Below, piece by piece: positions 16,473 to 25,206 of a stretch of 64,000 nt of DNA (position 1 is the stretch's first letter; each line of letters begins with the position of its first letter). The translations under genes were made by a program, and so were the position numbers. Location of the stretch: assembly GCA_963734275.1 (NCBI GenBank), contig CAVTGO010000005.1, positions 62,001-126,000 of the forward strand, read 5' to 3'. The DNA comes from CAVTGO01 sp963734275. GTDB taxonomy: Bacteria > Actinomycetota > UBA4738 > HRBIN12. The notes beneath the pieces were generated by a model. That model did not search any database, was not told where the DNA came from, and was given only the letters and a program-made list of their open reading frames with translations.

Positions 16473-17230
16473 CCGATCGCCGGCGCGCGCTCGTCCTCGG
16501 CGCGATGGTCGTAGCGGTCTACATCGCGGGCGCCGCGTGGTCGGGCCACCTCTCGCCGGCGGCGCGCCGGCCGATCCTCGACGGGCTCGCGCCGCCGACG
16601 CCGTACCGGTGGGTGGATCCGCCGCCCGAGCTCGCCACGGAGAACGTCCTCCCCACGCCGGGAAGCGTCGTGGCCGAGCTCGGCCCGGGCGGGATCGACA
16701 CGACCGTGTTCACCACCCCGGACGCGCAGGTCTCGGTACTCCTGCCCGAGGGGAGCATCCGGCCGTCGAGGGGCGGGACCACGGTCGAGGTCACCGCGGA
16801 GCCACTCGACCCGGCGACCCTCGAGGCACCCCCCGAACCGCTGCGGATCGCCGGGAACGTGATCGAGGTCCGGGCCGCGTACGAGCCCTCGGGCGATGCC
16901 GTGACCGAGCTCGCCGAGCCGTACCAGGTGGTCCTGATCTATCCCCTGCTGCCGAACGATCACGGCGGCCACGTGGTGATCACCTCGCCGGACGGTGAGA
17001 CGTGGACCGAGGCCGAGACGAACGACCTGCCGAGCGTCCAGCAGGCCGATGCCACCGTGGACGCGTTCGGCTACGTCGCGGTGGCCAGGACCCGGCCGGC
17101 GTCACCGACGGGCGGCGCGGACGGAGGACCCGACACCACGTCGTCGCTCGTCGCGGCGGGCGTGGCGGTCGTGGCCGTCCTGCTCGGTGGGTTCTGGTGG
17201 ATCCGTCGCGGCGAGCGCCGCGCGTCGTGA
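16469..17230 (+). CDS. bitopic membrane protein with extracellular beta domain, unknown
   Basis: 253 residues with an N-terminal hydrophobic helix (about 7-25) and a C-terminal helix (about 225-243) ended by WIRRGERR, framing an extracellular region with paired beta-like stretches (VSVLLPEGSIRPSRGGTTVE, QVVLIYPLLPNDHGGHVVIT). The N-terminal helix could be a signal peptide. Not recognised. Last gene of the coupled run; its ATG overlaps the receptor stop. It ends 4 bp from the stop of the convergent M23 peptidase gene. Confidence 0.65.
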   Translation: MTDRRRALVLGAMVVAVYIAGAAWSGHLSPAARRPILDGLAPPTPYRWVDPPPELATENVLPTPGSVVAELGPGGIDTTVFTTPDAQVSVLLPEGSIRPSRGGTTVEVTAEPLDPATLEAPPEPLRIAGNVIEVRAAYEPSGDAVTELAEPYQVVLIYPLLPNDHGGHVVITSPDGETWTEAETNDLPSVQQADATVDAFGYVAVARTRPASPTGGADGGPDTTSSLVAAGVAVVAVLLGGFWWIRRGERRAS

Positions 17231-17234
17231 GCGA

Positions 17235-18407
17235 CTAGCAGACCTGCGCGAGGAGCGGGAACGGGTTCACCGCCGGAGGCCCGTAGCTGGTGTCGATCAC
17301 CGAGTAGCCGTACGGGCTCGCCGGCCAGTCCGTCGGGGTGACGTTCGGGTGCCACTCGAAGTGGTTGTGCGGCGTGCTGGCGTTCCCCGTGGTCCCCACG
17401 TAGCCGATGACGTCGCCCGCCGAGACCGGGCCCGTCACGCCCGGCTGCATCAGGTGCGCGTTGTACGTGTAGCCGAGGGCGCCGTGCACGTAGACCGCGT
17501 ATCCGCCGAGCGAGTTCGTCCCGACCGTGGCCGTGCCGTCGAACGTCGCGCGGATGATCGTGCCCTGCGGCGCGATGATGTCGTTCCCGGCATGCGGGTG
17601 ATAGCCGCCCCCGTACCGGGGAGCGCCGAACCCGTCGTAGACGGCGCGCGGCTGATCCACGGGGCAGTACTTGAAGAGCCCGTCCGCGGCCTTCACGCCG
17701 AGCAACGCCTCCAGCTCGCGTTCGTACTTCTTCTCGAGCTGCCGCACGAGCTCCTCGGCGCGCGCCTTCTTCGCGTTCAGGTCGTCGAGGATCGTCTGCT
17801 GCTGCCCGAGGTTCGCATCCATCGCCGCATCCTCCGCCTCGACCAGCCGGAGCGCCTTCGCCGCCCGGGCCTGCAGCGCCGCCTGGTCCTTCTTCTCGGC
17901 GGCGAGCGCGTTCTTCAGGTTCTGGACCTCGGTCGCGAGGTCGACGTCGGTCTGCGTGAGCGCGTTCATGTACTCCACGCGCGCCGACAGGTCGGCGAGG
18001 GAGCTCGCGCCCAGCAGGAACTCGAGCTCGTTCCCCGGGCCGCTGATGTAGGCCTCGCGGGCGCGGGCGTCCAGCTCGGCGTTCAGGGCCGTGAACTCGT
18101 CCTGCGCGGCGCGGAGCTGGAGCGTCGTGTTGCGAAGCTCATCGGTGATCTGCAGGTAGCGGCCGTACGCCTCCTCGCGCCGCTGCGCGATCTCGGCCGC
18201 TTCGAGCAGCAGGCCGGTCATGACCCGCTGCTGATCCTCGATCTGGTCCTTCAGGAGCTCGAACTCGCGCTTGGCCGCGTCGAGCTCCGACTTCGTGCTG
18301 GTCTGCGCTCCCGCGAGAGGCGACAAGGTCGCGACGAGCGCGAACGCCGCCGCCACGCCGAGAGCGCGGCGAAGGACGACGCGGGCTGCTGTGGAGTTTT
18401 CGGCCAT
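17235..18407 (-). CDS. secreted M23 peptidase with coiled-coil domain
   Basis: 390 residues: signal peptide (1-34, LAGAQ), a long coiled coil (about 37-235, heptad-like KSELDAAKREFELLKDQIED), then a C-terminal LytM/M23 domain with zinc motifs HPHAGND (His272, Asp276), His317 and HNH (His346, His348). The architecture matches EnvC/NlpD- or PcsB-like proteins that cut or regulate peptidoglycan cleavage in growth and division. The active-site residues are present, so it is probably an active endopeptidase. Immediately convergent with the preceding operon; monocistronic by spacing. Confidence 0.85.
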   Translation of the reverse strand: MAENSTAARVVLRRALGVAAAFALVATLSPLAGAQTSTKSELDAAKREFELLKDQIEDQQRVMTGLLLEAAEIAQRREEAYGRYLQITDELRNTTLQLRAAQDEFTALNAELDARAREAYISGPGNELEFLLGASSLADLSARVEYMNALTQTDVDLATEVQNLKNALAAEKKDQAALQARAAKALRLVEAEDAAMDANLGQQQTILDDLNAKKARAEELVRQLEKKYERELEALLGVKAADGLFKYCPVDQPRAVYDGFGAPRYGGGYHPHAGNDIIAPQGTIIRATFDGTATVGTNSLGGYAVYVHGALGYTYNAHLMQPGVTGPVSAGDVIGYVGTTGNASTPHNHFEWHPNVTPTDWPASPYGYSVIDTSYGPPAVNPFPLLAQVC

Positions 18408-18557
18408 GGGAAGTTCCCTCTGCTTACCGGACGGCCAGAGCAGGTGTCAACCGCGACCGTCAACCGTAGGCGCAGCTCGAGGGTCTCCCGGGAGCACCCC
18501 CGATGCAATCACCCTCGACGGGCCGGGAGCGGGCCTTGAGCGCGACGACCTGGGGAT

Positions 18558-19709
18558 CTAGAGCTCGGTGCCCGGCAGGCCGAGCCCCCGCGCGATCAGC
18601 ACGCGCTGGATCTCGCTCGTGCCCTCGCCGATCTCCAGCACCTTCGCGTCCCGGTAGAAGCGCGCGACCGGGAACTCCTCGACGAAGCCATAGCCCCCGT
18701 GGATCTGTACCGCCTCGCGGGCGCAGGACACCGCGACCTCGCTGGCGAACAGCTTCGCGATCGCGGCCTCCTGTTTGTACGGGCGCCCCTGGTCGCGGAG
18801 CCACCCCGCGCGCAGGTACGCGAGCCGGGCGGTCTCGACGCCGACCGCCATGTCGGCCATCTTGAACTGGAGAGCCTCGAACGCGCCGATCGGCCTGCCG
18901 AACGCCTCTCGCTCGCCCGCGTACCGCACGCTCTCCTCGAGGCACCCGCGGGCGAGCCCGACCGAGAGCGCGGCGATCGCGACGCGCCCGTCGTCGAGCG
19001 TCTCGAGGAACCGCGCGTACCCGCGCCCTCGCTCGCCGAGCAGGTTCGCCTCGGGAACGCGGCACCCGTCGAGGATCACGTCGCGCGTGTCGCTCGCGCG
19101 CCACCCGACCTTGCGGTACGGCGGGCCCACCGAGAACCCGGGCGTGTCGGTCGGCACGATCACGGTCGTGAGGTCGCCGGCCTCCTCGTCGCGCGCGGCG
19201 ACGAGCACGACCGCCGAGAGCTCGGTGCCGGCGTTCGTGATGAAGGACTTGGAGCCGTCGAGGACCCACTCGTCGCCGTCGAGGCGCGCCGTCGTGCGGA
19301 CCGCGTGCGCGTCGGAGCCGCCGCCCGGCTCGGTCAACGCGAACGCGCCGAGGATCTCGCCGCGCGCCATCGGCGCGAGCCAGCGCTCCTTCTGCTCCTC
19401 GGTGCCCGAGCGGTGGAGGGAGTTGGCGGCCAGGCCGACACCGGCCTCGAGCGTGATCGCGACCGAGGAATCGTAGCGCGCGATCTCCTCGAGGCAGAGG
19501 CAGAACGTGAGCAGGTCCGCGCCGAGGCCCCCGTGCTCCTCGGGGAACGGGATGCCGAACAGGCCGAGCTCCCCCATCTTGCGAACGACCTCGAGGGGGA
19601 ATTCCTCGCGCTCGTCGTACCCGGCCGCCGCGGGGGCGACCACGTCTTCGGCGAAGGCGCGCACGGTCGTCTGTAGCTCTCGCTGTTCCTGCGTGAGGTC
19701 GAAGTCCAC
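18558..19709 (-). CDS. acyl-CoA dehydrogenase
   Basis: FAD-dependent acyl-CoA dehydrogenase, 383 residues. Motifs: AFALTEPGGGSDAHAV (FAD/substrate loop), GYARFLETLDDGRVAIAALS, the C-terminal IHGGYGFVEEFPVARFYRDA and IGEGTSEIQR, which contains the catalytic Glu of short/medium-chain enzymes. The open frame extends to an ATG at 19772, but that would overlap the divergent cyclase start; GTG 19709 gives the usual N-terminus (DFDLTQEQRELQ). Likely acts in fatty acid or branched acyl-CoA oxidation feeding the propionyl-CoA/TCA genes of the window. Confidence 0.9.
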   Translation of the reverse strand: MDFDLTQEQRELQTTVRAFAEDVVAPAAAGYDEREEFPLEVVRKMGELGLFGIPFPEEHGGLGADLLTFCLCLEEIARYDSSVAITLEAGVGLAANSLHRSGTEEQKERWLAPMARGEILGAFALTEPGGGSDAHAVRTTARLDGDEWVLDGSKSFITNAGTELSAVVLVAARDEEAGDLTTVIVPTDTPGFSVGPPYRKVGWRASDTRDVILDGCRVPEANLLGERGRGYARFLETLDDGRVAIAALSVGLARGCLEESVRYAGEREAFGRPIGAFEALQFKMADMAVGVETARLAYLRAGWLRDQGRPYKQEAAIAKLFASEVAVSCAREAVQIHGGYGFVEEFPVARFYRDAKVLEIGEGTSEIQRVLIARGLGLPGTEL

Positions 19710-19764
19710 CGCGCACCAGCCTAGCCCGTGTCGCGGGGTCCTCGAGGCTGCGTACCATGCACCG

Positions 19765-21711
19765 GTGAGCACAACCTCGACGGACCTGAGCGCCGGCCGG
19801 GAGGCGTTCGCCCGCCGCGCCTGGCCCGAGGCCTATGAGACCCTGAGAGCCGCCGCCGCCACCGCCGTCCTCGAGCCCGAGGACCTGGAGCTGCTGGCGA
19901 AGTCAGCCTGGTGGGTCGGACGCCCGGACGAGGCGATCGAGGCCCGCGAGCGCGCCTACGCCGCGTACGCCGAGCGCGGCGACAACGTGCGGGCGGCCTT
20001 CATGGCCCTCACGCTGCGCCGGCAGCAGTCAGCCAAGCTCCGCGGATCGCTCGCGACCGGCTGGCTCACCCGCGCCGAGACGCTCCTCGGAGACGAACCC
20101 GAGTCGATCGCACACGGCTACCTCGCGCTGGCGCACGGCGGCCTGGCTTGGAGCCGAGGCGAGCTGGAGCACGCCCGCGAGCACATGGAGCGAGGCGTGG
20201 CGATCTCCGAGCGCGTCGGCGACCGCGACCTGAACGCCTGGGCCTCGATGTATCGCGGGATGGTCCTCGTGGACCTCGGCCGCGTTGAGGAGGGCTGGAT
20301 CCTCATGGAGGCGGTCAGCGCGTCCGCCGTCGGCGGCGAGCTCGGCGGCTACACGACTGGCGGCATCTTCTGCAACGTGATCAGCACCTGCCGTGACCTC
20401 GCCGACTACCGCCGCGCGACGGAGTGGGCCGATGCCGCCACGCGCTGGTGCGAGCGCCAGTCGATCAGCGGATTCCCCGGCGTCTGCCGCGTCCACCGGG
20501 CCGAGGTGATGCGGTTGGTCGGCACGTGGGGCGAGGCCGAGACCGAGCTGATCCGCGCGTGCGACGAGCTGCACGAGTTCAGCCCCGTGCACGCCGGCGC
20601 CGCCTTCCACGAACTCGGCGAGGTGCGCCTGCGTATGGGCGACCTCGCCGGCGCCGAGGAGGCGTTCGCCCGTGCGCACGAGATGGGCGAGGACCCCCAG
20701 CCCGGGCGCACGCTGCTCCTGATCCGCCAGGGCAAGGTCGACGCGGCCGCCTCCTCGATCCGGCGCAGCCTCGAAGACGAGAGCTGGAACCGGCTGATGC
20801 GCGCCCGGATGCTGCCCGTCCAAGCCGAGGTCGCACAGCTCACCGGCGACCTGACGACCGCGCGCGCGGCGGCCGAGGAGCTGGACGCGATCGCCGGTGA
20901 GTTCGGGACCGAGGCGATCCACGCCGCGGCGGACTGGGCGCACGGGCTCGCCGACCTGGCCGAGGGCGAGGCGGCGAGCGCCGCCCGGCGGCTCCGCAAG
21001 GCGCGGCAGCGCTGGCGTGAGGTCGACGCCCCCTACGAGTCGGCACGGGCGGGCGCGAAGCTCGGCGAGGCCCACCTGGGCGAAGGCGATCCCGAGGCCG
21101 CGCGCCTGGAGCTCGAAGCCGCGCGCTCGGCCTTCCAGCGTCTCGGGGCGGGGCCCGACGAGCGCGCGATCGACGAGCGACTGGCTGCGATCGGCACAGG
21201 CGCCGCCGCACCGACGGTCGCGAGGCGCACGTTCGTGTTCACCGACATCGTGGGCTCCACGACGCTGCTCGAGGCGATCGGCGACGAAGCCTGGAACGAC
21301 CTCCGGCGCTGGCACGACGACACGCTGCGACGCAGCATCGAGGAGCACGGCGGCGAGGAGGTGGACCACACGGGCGACGGGTTCTTCATGGCCTTCCCCG
21401 ACGCCGCCTCCGCGGTGGCCTGCGCCCTGGACATCCAGCTTCGACTCGCGGACCACCGCCGCGACCACGGGTTCGCGCCGCAGGTGCGGATCGGCCTGCA
21501 CGCGGCCGAGGCGAACCAGCTCGGCGGCAACTACTCCGGGATGGGCGTGCACACGGCCGCCCGGATCGGCGCGGCGGCGGGTGCCGGCGAGGTCGTGGCG
21601 AGCGCCTCGACCATCGAGGGGCTCCACGGCGTGACCGCGACGGACCGCAGGGCGGTCACGCTCAAGGGGATCGCCGGACCCGTCGAGATCGTGACGCTCG
21701 CCCGGCAGTAG
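19765..21711 (+). CDS. TPR-repeat protein with C-terminal class III nucleotide cyclase domain
   Basis: 648 residues. Residues 1-465 are tandem helical hairpins of TPR type (LAGAEEAFARAHEMGEDPQP, GDPEAARLELEAARSAFQRL). Residues 480-648 are a class III adenylate/guanylate cyclase domain: RTFVFTDIVGSTTLLEAIGD (first metal Asp), HTGDGFFMAFPDAASAV (second metal Asp) and GMGVHTAARIGAAAGAGEVV. Both metal Asp residues are kept, so activity is plausible. GTG start at 19765; 55-bp divergent gap to the acyl-CoA dehydrogenase. The unusual order, repeats first and cyclase last, suggests repeat-controlled cNMP synthesis. Confidence 0.85.
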   Translation: MSTTSTDLSAGREAFARRAWPEAYETLRAAAATAVLEPEDLELLAKSAWWVGRPDEAIEARERAYAAYAERGDNVRAAFMALTLRRQQSAKLRGSLATGWLTRAETLLGDEPESIAHGYLALAHGGLAWSRGELEHAREHMERGVAISERVGDRDLNAWASMYRGMVLVDLGRVEEGWILMEAVSASAVGGELGGYTTGGIFCNVISTCRDLADYRRATEWADAATRWCERQSISGFPGVCRVHRAEVMRLVGTWGEAETELIRACDELHEFSPVHAGAAFHELGEVRLRMGDLAGAEEAFARAHEMGEDPQPGRTLLLIRQGKVDAAASSIRRSLEDESWNRLMRARMLPVQAEVAQLTGDLTTARAAAEELDAIAGEFGTEAIHAAADWAHGLADLAEGEAASAARRLRKARQRWREVDAPYESARAGAKLGEAHLGEGDPEAARLELEAARSAFQRLGAGPDERAIDERLAAIGTGAAAPTVARRTFVFTDIVGSTTLLEAIGDEAWNDLRRWHDDTLRRSIEEHGGEEVDHTGDGFFMAFPDAASAVACALDIQLRLADHRRDHGFAPQVRIGLHAAEANQLGGNYSGMGVHTAARIGAAAGAGEVVASASTIEGLHGVTATDRRAVTLKGIAGPVEIVTLARQ

Positions 21712-24700
21712 CTCAGCTCCCGATGCGTTCGAGGAACAGGTCCGGCTCGCGCACCATCTGGACCGAGTGGTGGGAATCGAGGTGCTTGCGTGCGCGCTGC
21801 GACATCCTCGTCCCCGCCCGCGGCGTCCGCGCCGAACACGCGGGCGATCCACCACACCATCCCGGCGGCGTCCTTGGTCCAGCCGCGCTCCAGCTCCCGG
21901 TCGAGGATCCGGCGGGCACGCTCGAGCGCGGTCTCGCGGTCGCCATCGGCGTAGAGGATCTCCAGCTCCGCGTCCATGAGCCAGTCGCCCGGGGCGGGCC
22001 CGTCCGGGCCGACGAACGGCGCCGCGTCGGTCAGCACGCGACGCGCCTCGCCGAGCTCCCCGGTCTCGGTGAGCGCGCGGGCGAGGGCGCTCGCGGTCCA
22101 CGTGATGAGGCTCCGCTCCTTGAGGTCGCGGCACAGGCGGTAGGCCTCGCGCAGATCGCGGAGGGCCTCCTCGTAGCGGGCGGAGAGCCGATGCACGATG
22201 CCCCGTGATGTGACCGCGCTGGCGAGCTCCCACCGAGCGCCCAGCGCGCGGAAGGCGTCCACCGCGCGATCGAGGTGCACCACCGCACCGTCGAGCTGCA
22301 TCATCCGACGCAGGGCGCCGCCGACGATCTCGCGCCCGACCGCGACCGAGAACGGGTCGTTGGCGCCCTCGGCGATCGAGAGCGCCTGCGACCCGAGCGC
22401 GAGGCAGACCTCCTCGTCCCCCACCTCGGCCTCGACGCCCGCCAGGGCGCCGAGCGCCCGGGCCTCGGCCCACCGGTCGCCCTCGGGATTGGACCGCGCC
22501 ACCTCGAGCGCCTCCTCGAACATCGCACGCGCCGCCTCGAGCTCCGTCCAGAACGGCTCCCACCCGGCGACGAGCAGCGTTCGCGCGAGCGTCCAGGGGT
22601 CACCCAGCTCGCGCGCCGACGCGAGCGCCGTCGCGAACAGCTCGGCGGCGCGCTCGCGGTTGCCCCGGATCGACAGCTCGATGTCGCCGAGGAAGCGCGT
22701 GGCCTGCGCGCACACGGCCGGGTTCCCCTCGCCGAGCTCGGCGGCGCGCTCGAGCACCGGCACCGCCCCGTCGAACTCTCCCTGCCAGTACCGGGCCTCG
22801 CCGAGGCTGGCGAGGATCGCCGCCTCGCGCTCGCCCCAGGTACGCTCGGGTCCGGCCATGTCGATCGCCCGCGCGTACAGGTCGGCGGCCGCCCGCGCGT
22901 CCGAGGCGTCCAGCGCCAGGTCGCCGGCGTGCGCGAGCGCCTCCATCGCGCGCTCGGCGAGCGTCCGGTCCCTGGGGTTCAGGTCCAGGGAGGCGCGCGC
23001 CGCGCGCTCCAGGTGGTACGCGATCGCCCGCGGGGAGCGCGCGGCGGTCTCCGCGTCCGAGGCCAGCTTGTTCGCGACCTTCAGGTGCAGGCGCTGGCGC
23101 TCGCGCTTGGGAAGGCTCTCGTACGCGACGTCGCGCACCAGCCCGTGGCGGAACCGCCAGCGGTCGGCCCGCTCCTCGTCGCGCAGGATCAGCTCCTCGT
23201 CCTCGAGGAGCGAGAGCACCTTCTCGTTGGGCTCCGTGATGATCGAGAGCTCCGACAGGTCGAAGATCGAGCGCGCGAACACCGACGCCTTGCGCACCAG
23301 GTCCTTCGCCTCGGCCGGCAGGCGGTCGATCCTCGATGCGATCACCGCCTGCACGGTGGGTGGCAGCAGCTGCTTGGGCAGCGGTGCCGTGTCGGAGGGG
23401 AGGTGGCCCTCGGTGTGGCGGAGCATGCCCGTGGTCTCCACGATGAAGAACGGGTTGCCGCCGGCGTGACGGGCGACCCGCTCGGCCGTCGCCTCGTCGA
23501 TCCCCTCGCCCGCCTCGAGGGCCAGCTCGGTGGCATCGTCGAGCGACATCGCCTCCAGATACAGGGTGATCGAGTCGCCGAGCCCGCCGCCCCAGTCCGG
23601 ACGGGCGTCGAGCAGGTCGTACCGCGCGACGGCCAGCACCAGCAGCGGGATCCGCTTCGCGTCGCGCACCACCTGCTCCACCAGGTCGAGCATCGAGGGC
23701 TGCGCGAGGTGCAGATCCTCGAACACCAGGACGACGGCTCCGTCCCTCGACAGGCCCTCGAGCAGCGCGAGCAGGCCGGAGCGCACCTCGGCAACGCGGT
23801 AGCGCCGCCCGTGGTCGGGCTTGTCGTCCCCGATCCCGAGCGCGGTGGCGAGGCGCGAGACGACCTGCGGGATCTCCTCGCGCGGGCAGCAATCGAGGAC
23901 CAGCTCCTCGAGCCGGGCCAACAGGTGCTCGGCCGGCGCGTCTTCCCGCTCGCCGAGCTGCTGCAGCAGGACCTGCGCGACCGGCGCGAACGTGACGTCC
24001 TCCTCGAACTGGTTCGCGCGCCCCACGAGCACCGTCGTGCCCTCGGGGACGCCGTCGAGGAACTCCTCGGCGACGCGGCTCTTGCCGATGCCGGGCTCGC
24101 CGAGCAGCGTGGCGAGGTGTCCGCGCTTGGTCTCGCGCGCCCCCTCGAACGTGTCGACGAGGAGGCGCAGCTCGCGCTTGCGGCCCACCAGGGGGATCGT
24201 CCGGCGCGCGGATCCGGGCGCGAGGCTCACGACCGGCCACGCCCGCGCGGTGTCTTCGAACCCCTTGGCCTCCACCTCCCGCGGCTCGCCGTACTCGACC
24301 TGCGCGAGCGTGAGCAGGTGGCTGGTGTCGTCCACCAGCACGGTGCCCGGCTCGGCCGCCTGCTGGATACGGGCCGCCAGGTTCACCGTGGCGCCGAACA
24401 GGAGGCCCTGCTCCGAGGGCTCGGAGCCGATCGCCACCGGCCCCGTCGCGATCCCCACGCGGACGAGGAGCGGCGCCGGCACGCCGAGCTCCTCGCCCAC
24501 GCGCCCGATCCGCGCGGTGAGTCCGAGCCCCGCTCGAACCCCGCGCAGGGCGTCGTCGTCGTGTGAGGTCGGGATGCCGAACACGCCGACCACCGCATCC
24601 CCGGCGAAGTTGAAGGCGCGACCGCGGAGTGACTCGAGCTCGTCGGTGACCGTCCGGTAGTAGGCGGCGATGACCTCGCGGTAGCGCTCGGGGTCGATCT

Positions 24701-24860
24701 GCGACGAGAGCCGCGTGGATCCCACGAGGTCGACGAAGACGACCGTGACCACCTTGCGTTCCTCCGGCGGCGGCGCGCCGACCGGGTACCCGCAGTTCGA
24801 GCAGAACCGGGCCCCGCTCGGGAGCCGCTCACCGCATCGCTCACACGTCGCCTTGGCCAC
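21531..24860 (-). CDS. zinc ribbon - class III cyclase - AAA ATPase - TPR signalling protein
   Basis: Large multidomain protein: double-Cys zinc ribbon (CERCGERLPSGARFCSNCG, residues 6-24), class III cyclase domain (about 36-200; VTVVFVDLVGSTRLSSQI and RAFNFAGDAVVGVFGIP carry the two metal Asp), AAA/STAND-like ATPase (LLGEPGIGKSRVAEEFLDG Walker A; VVLVFEDLHLAQPSMLDL Walker B) and C-terminal TPR-like repeats to about 1000. The frame stays open to 21531, running antisense through the 3' end of the convergent cyclase gene. A neighbouring frame gives ARKHLDSHHSVQMVREPDLF and ends LERIGS with a TGA at 21713, 1 base past that gene's stop. A one-base indel near 21795 is therefore likely and the natural end is probably 21713 (about 1049 residues). 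Confidence 0.82.
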   Translation of the reverse strand: MAKATCERCGERLPSGARFCSNCGYPVGAPPPEERKVVTVVFVDLVGSTRLSSQIDPERYREVIAAYYRTVTDELESLRGRAFNFAGDAVVGVFGIPTSHDDDALRGVRAGLGLTARIGRVGEELGVPAPLLVRVGIATGPVAIGSEPSEQGLLFGATVNLAARIQQAAEPGTVLVDDTSHLLTLAQVEYGEPREVEAKGFEDTARAWPVVSLAPGSARRTIPLVGRKRELRLLVDTFEGARETKRGHLATLLGEPGIGKSRVAEEFLDGVPEGTTVLVGRANQFEEDVTFAPVAQVLLQQLGEREDAPAEHLLARLEELVLDCCPREEIPQVVSRLATALGIGDDKPDHGRRYRVAEVRSGLLALLEGLSRDGAVVLVFEDLHLAQPSMLDLVEQVVRDAKRIPLLVLAVARYDLLDARPDWGGGLGDSITLYLEAMSLDDATELALEAGEGIDEATAERVARHAGGNPFFIVETTGMLRHTEGHLPSDTAPLPKQLLPPTVQAVIASRIDRLPAEAKDLVRKASVFARSIFDLSELSIITEPNEKVLSLLEDEELILRDEERADRWRFRHGLVRDVAYESLPKRERQRLHLKVANKLASDAETAARSPRAIAYHLERAARASLDLNPRDRTLAERAMEALAHAGDLALDASDARAAADLYARAIDMAGPERTWGEREAAILASLGEARYWQGEFDGAVPVLERAAELGEGNPAVCAQATRFLGDIELSIRGNRERAAELFATALASARELGDPWTLARTLLVAGWEPFWTELEAARAMFEEALEVARSNPEGDRWAEARALGALAGVEAEVGDEEVCLALGSQALSIAEGANDPFSVAVGREIVGGALRRMMQLDGAVVHLDRAVDAFRALGARWELASAVTSRGIVHRLSARYEEALRDLREAYRLCRDLKERSLITWTASALARALTETGELGEARRVLTDAAPFVGPDGPAPGDWLMDAELEILYADGDRETALERARRILDRELERGWTKDAAGMVWWIARVFGADAAGGDEDVAARTQAPRFPPLGPDGARAGPVPRTHRELSYCRASVTISTGPAIPLSVTALRSVAVTPWSPSMVEALATTSPAPAAAPIRAAVCTPIPE

Positions 24861-25179
24861 GGGAGGAGTCTACGAGCCGCGTGCGACGGGCCGGTCGCCG
24901 AGCGCTCTAGCTCGGCGGATCCCGGAACGCTCTTTCCCCGGCTGTCAGCCCACGTCTTGAATGACCAACGGGGAAACAGGGGGGCGCCGAAGCTGTCATC
25001 AACACGGCGTGCTACGGATCGATCAGCCATGTTGCTGGTCAACGATCTCTCGCTCAGCGGCCCTGCGTCGACATCGTGGGTCAAGCCTCTACGCTGCGAC
25101 TGAGATCGGAGACGTAGCGGATTTCGGCATCGCGACGCGACAGAAATATCGACGAGTGTGACGGAGTTCACTGCGGCGC
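24861..25179. other. gene-free interval before the HNH gene
   Basis: I find no convincing gene here. Short open frames on both strands lack homologous-looking sequence. Base composition is less GC-rich and the codon pattern absent compared with the flanks (for example CAGAAATATCGACGAG near 25141), consistent with non-coding or recently acquired DNA. The right end carries the regulatory elements of the DUF222/HNH gene. Confidence 0.5.
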
Positions 25180-25199
25180 CGAACGCATGTTCGTACGAT
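25180..25199 (+). promoter_or_regulatory. LexA (SOS) box with adjacent -10 element
   Basis: CGAACGCATGTTCG (25180-25193) is a perfect match to the actinobacterial/Bacillus-type LexA box CGAAC-N4-GTTCG. It is followed at once by TACGAT (25194-25199), a good -10 hexamer 7 bases before the ATG at 25207. This spacing predicts a leaderless transcript starting at or next to the ATG. LexA bound here would cover the promoter, so the gene should be induced by DNA damage. Confidence 0.75.
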
Positions 25200-25206
25200 T
25201 CGGGGC

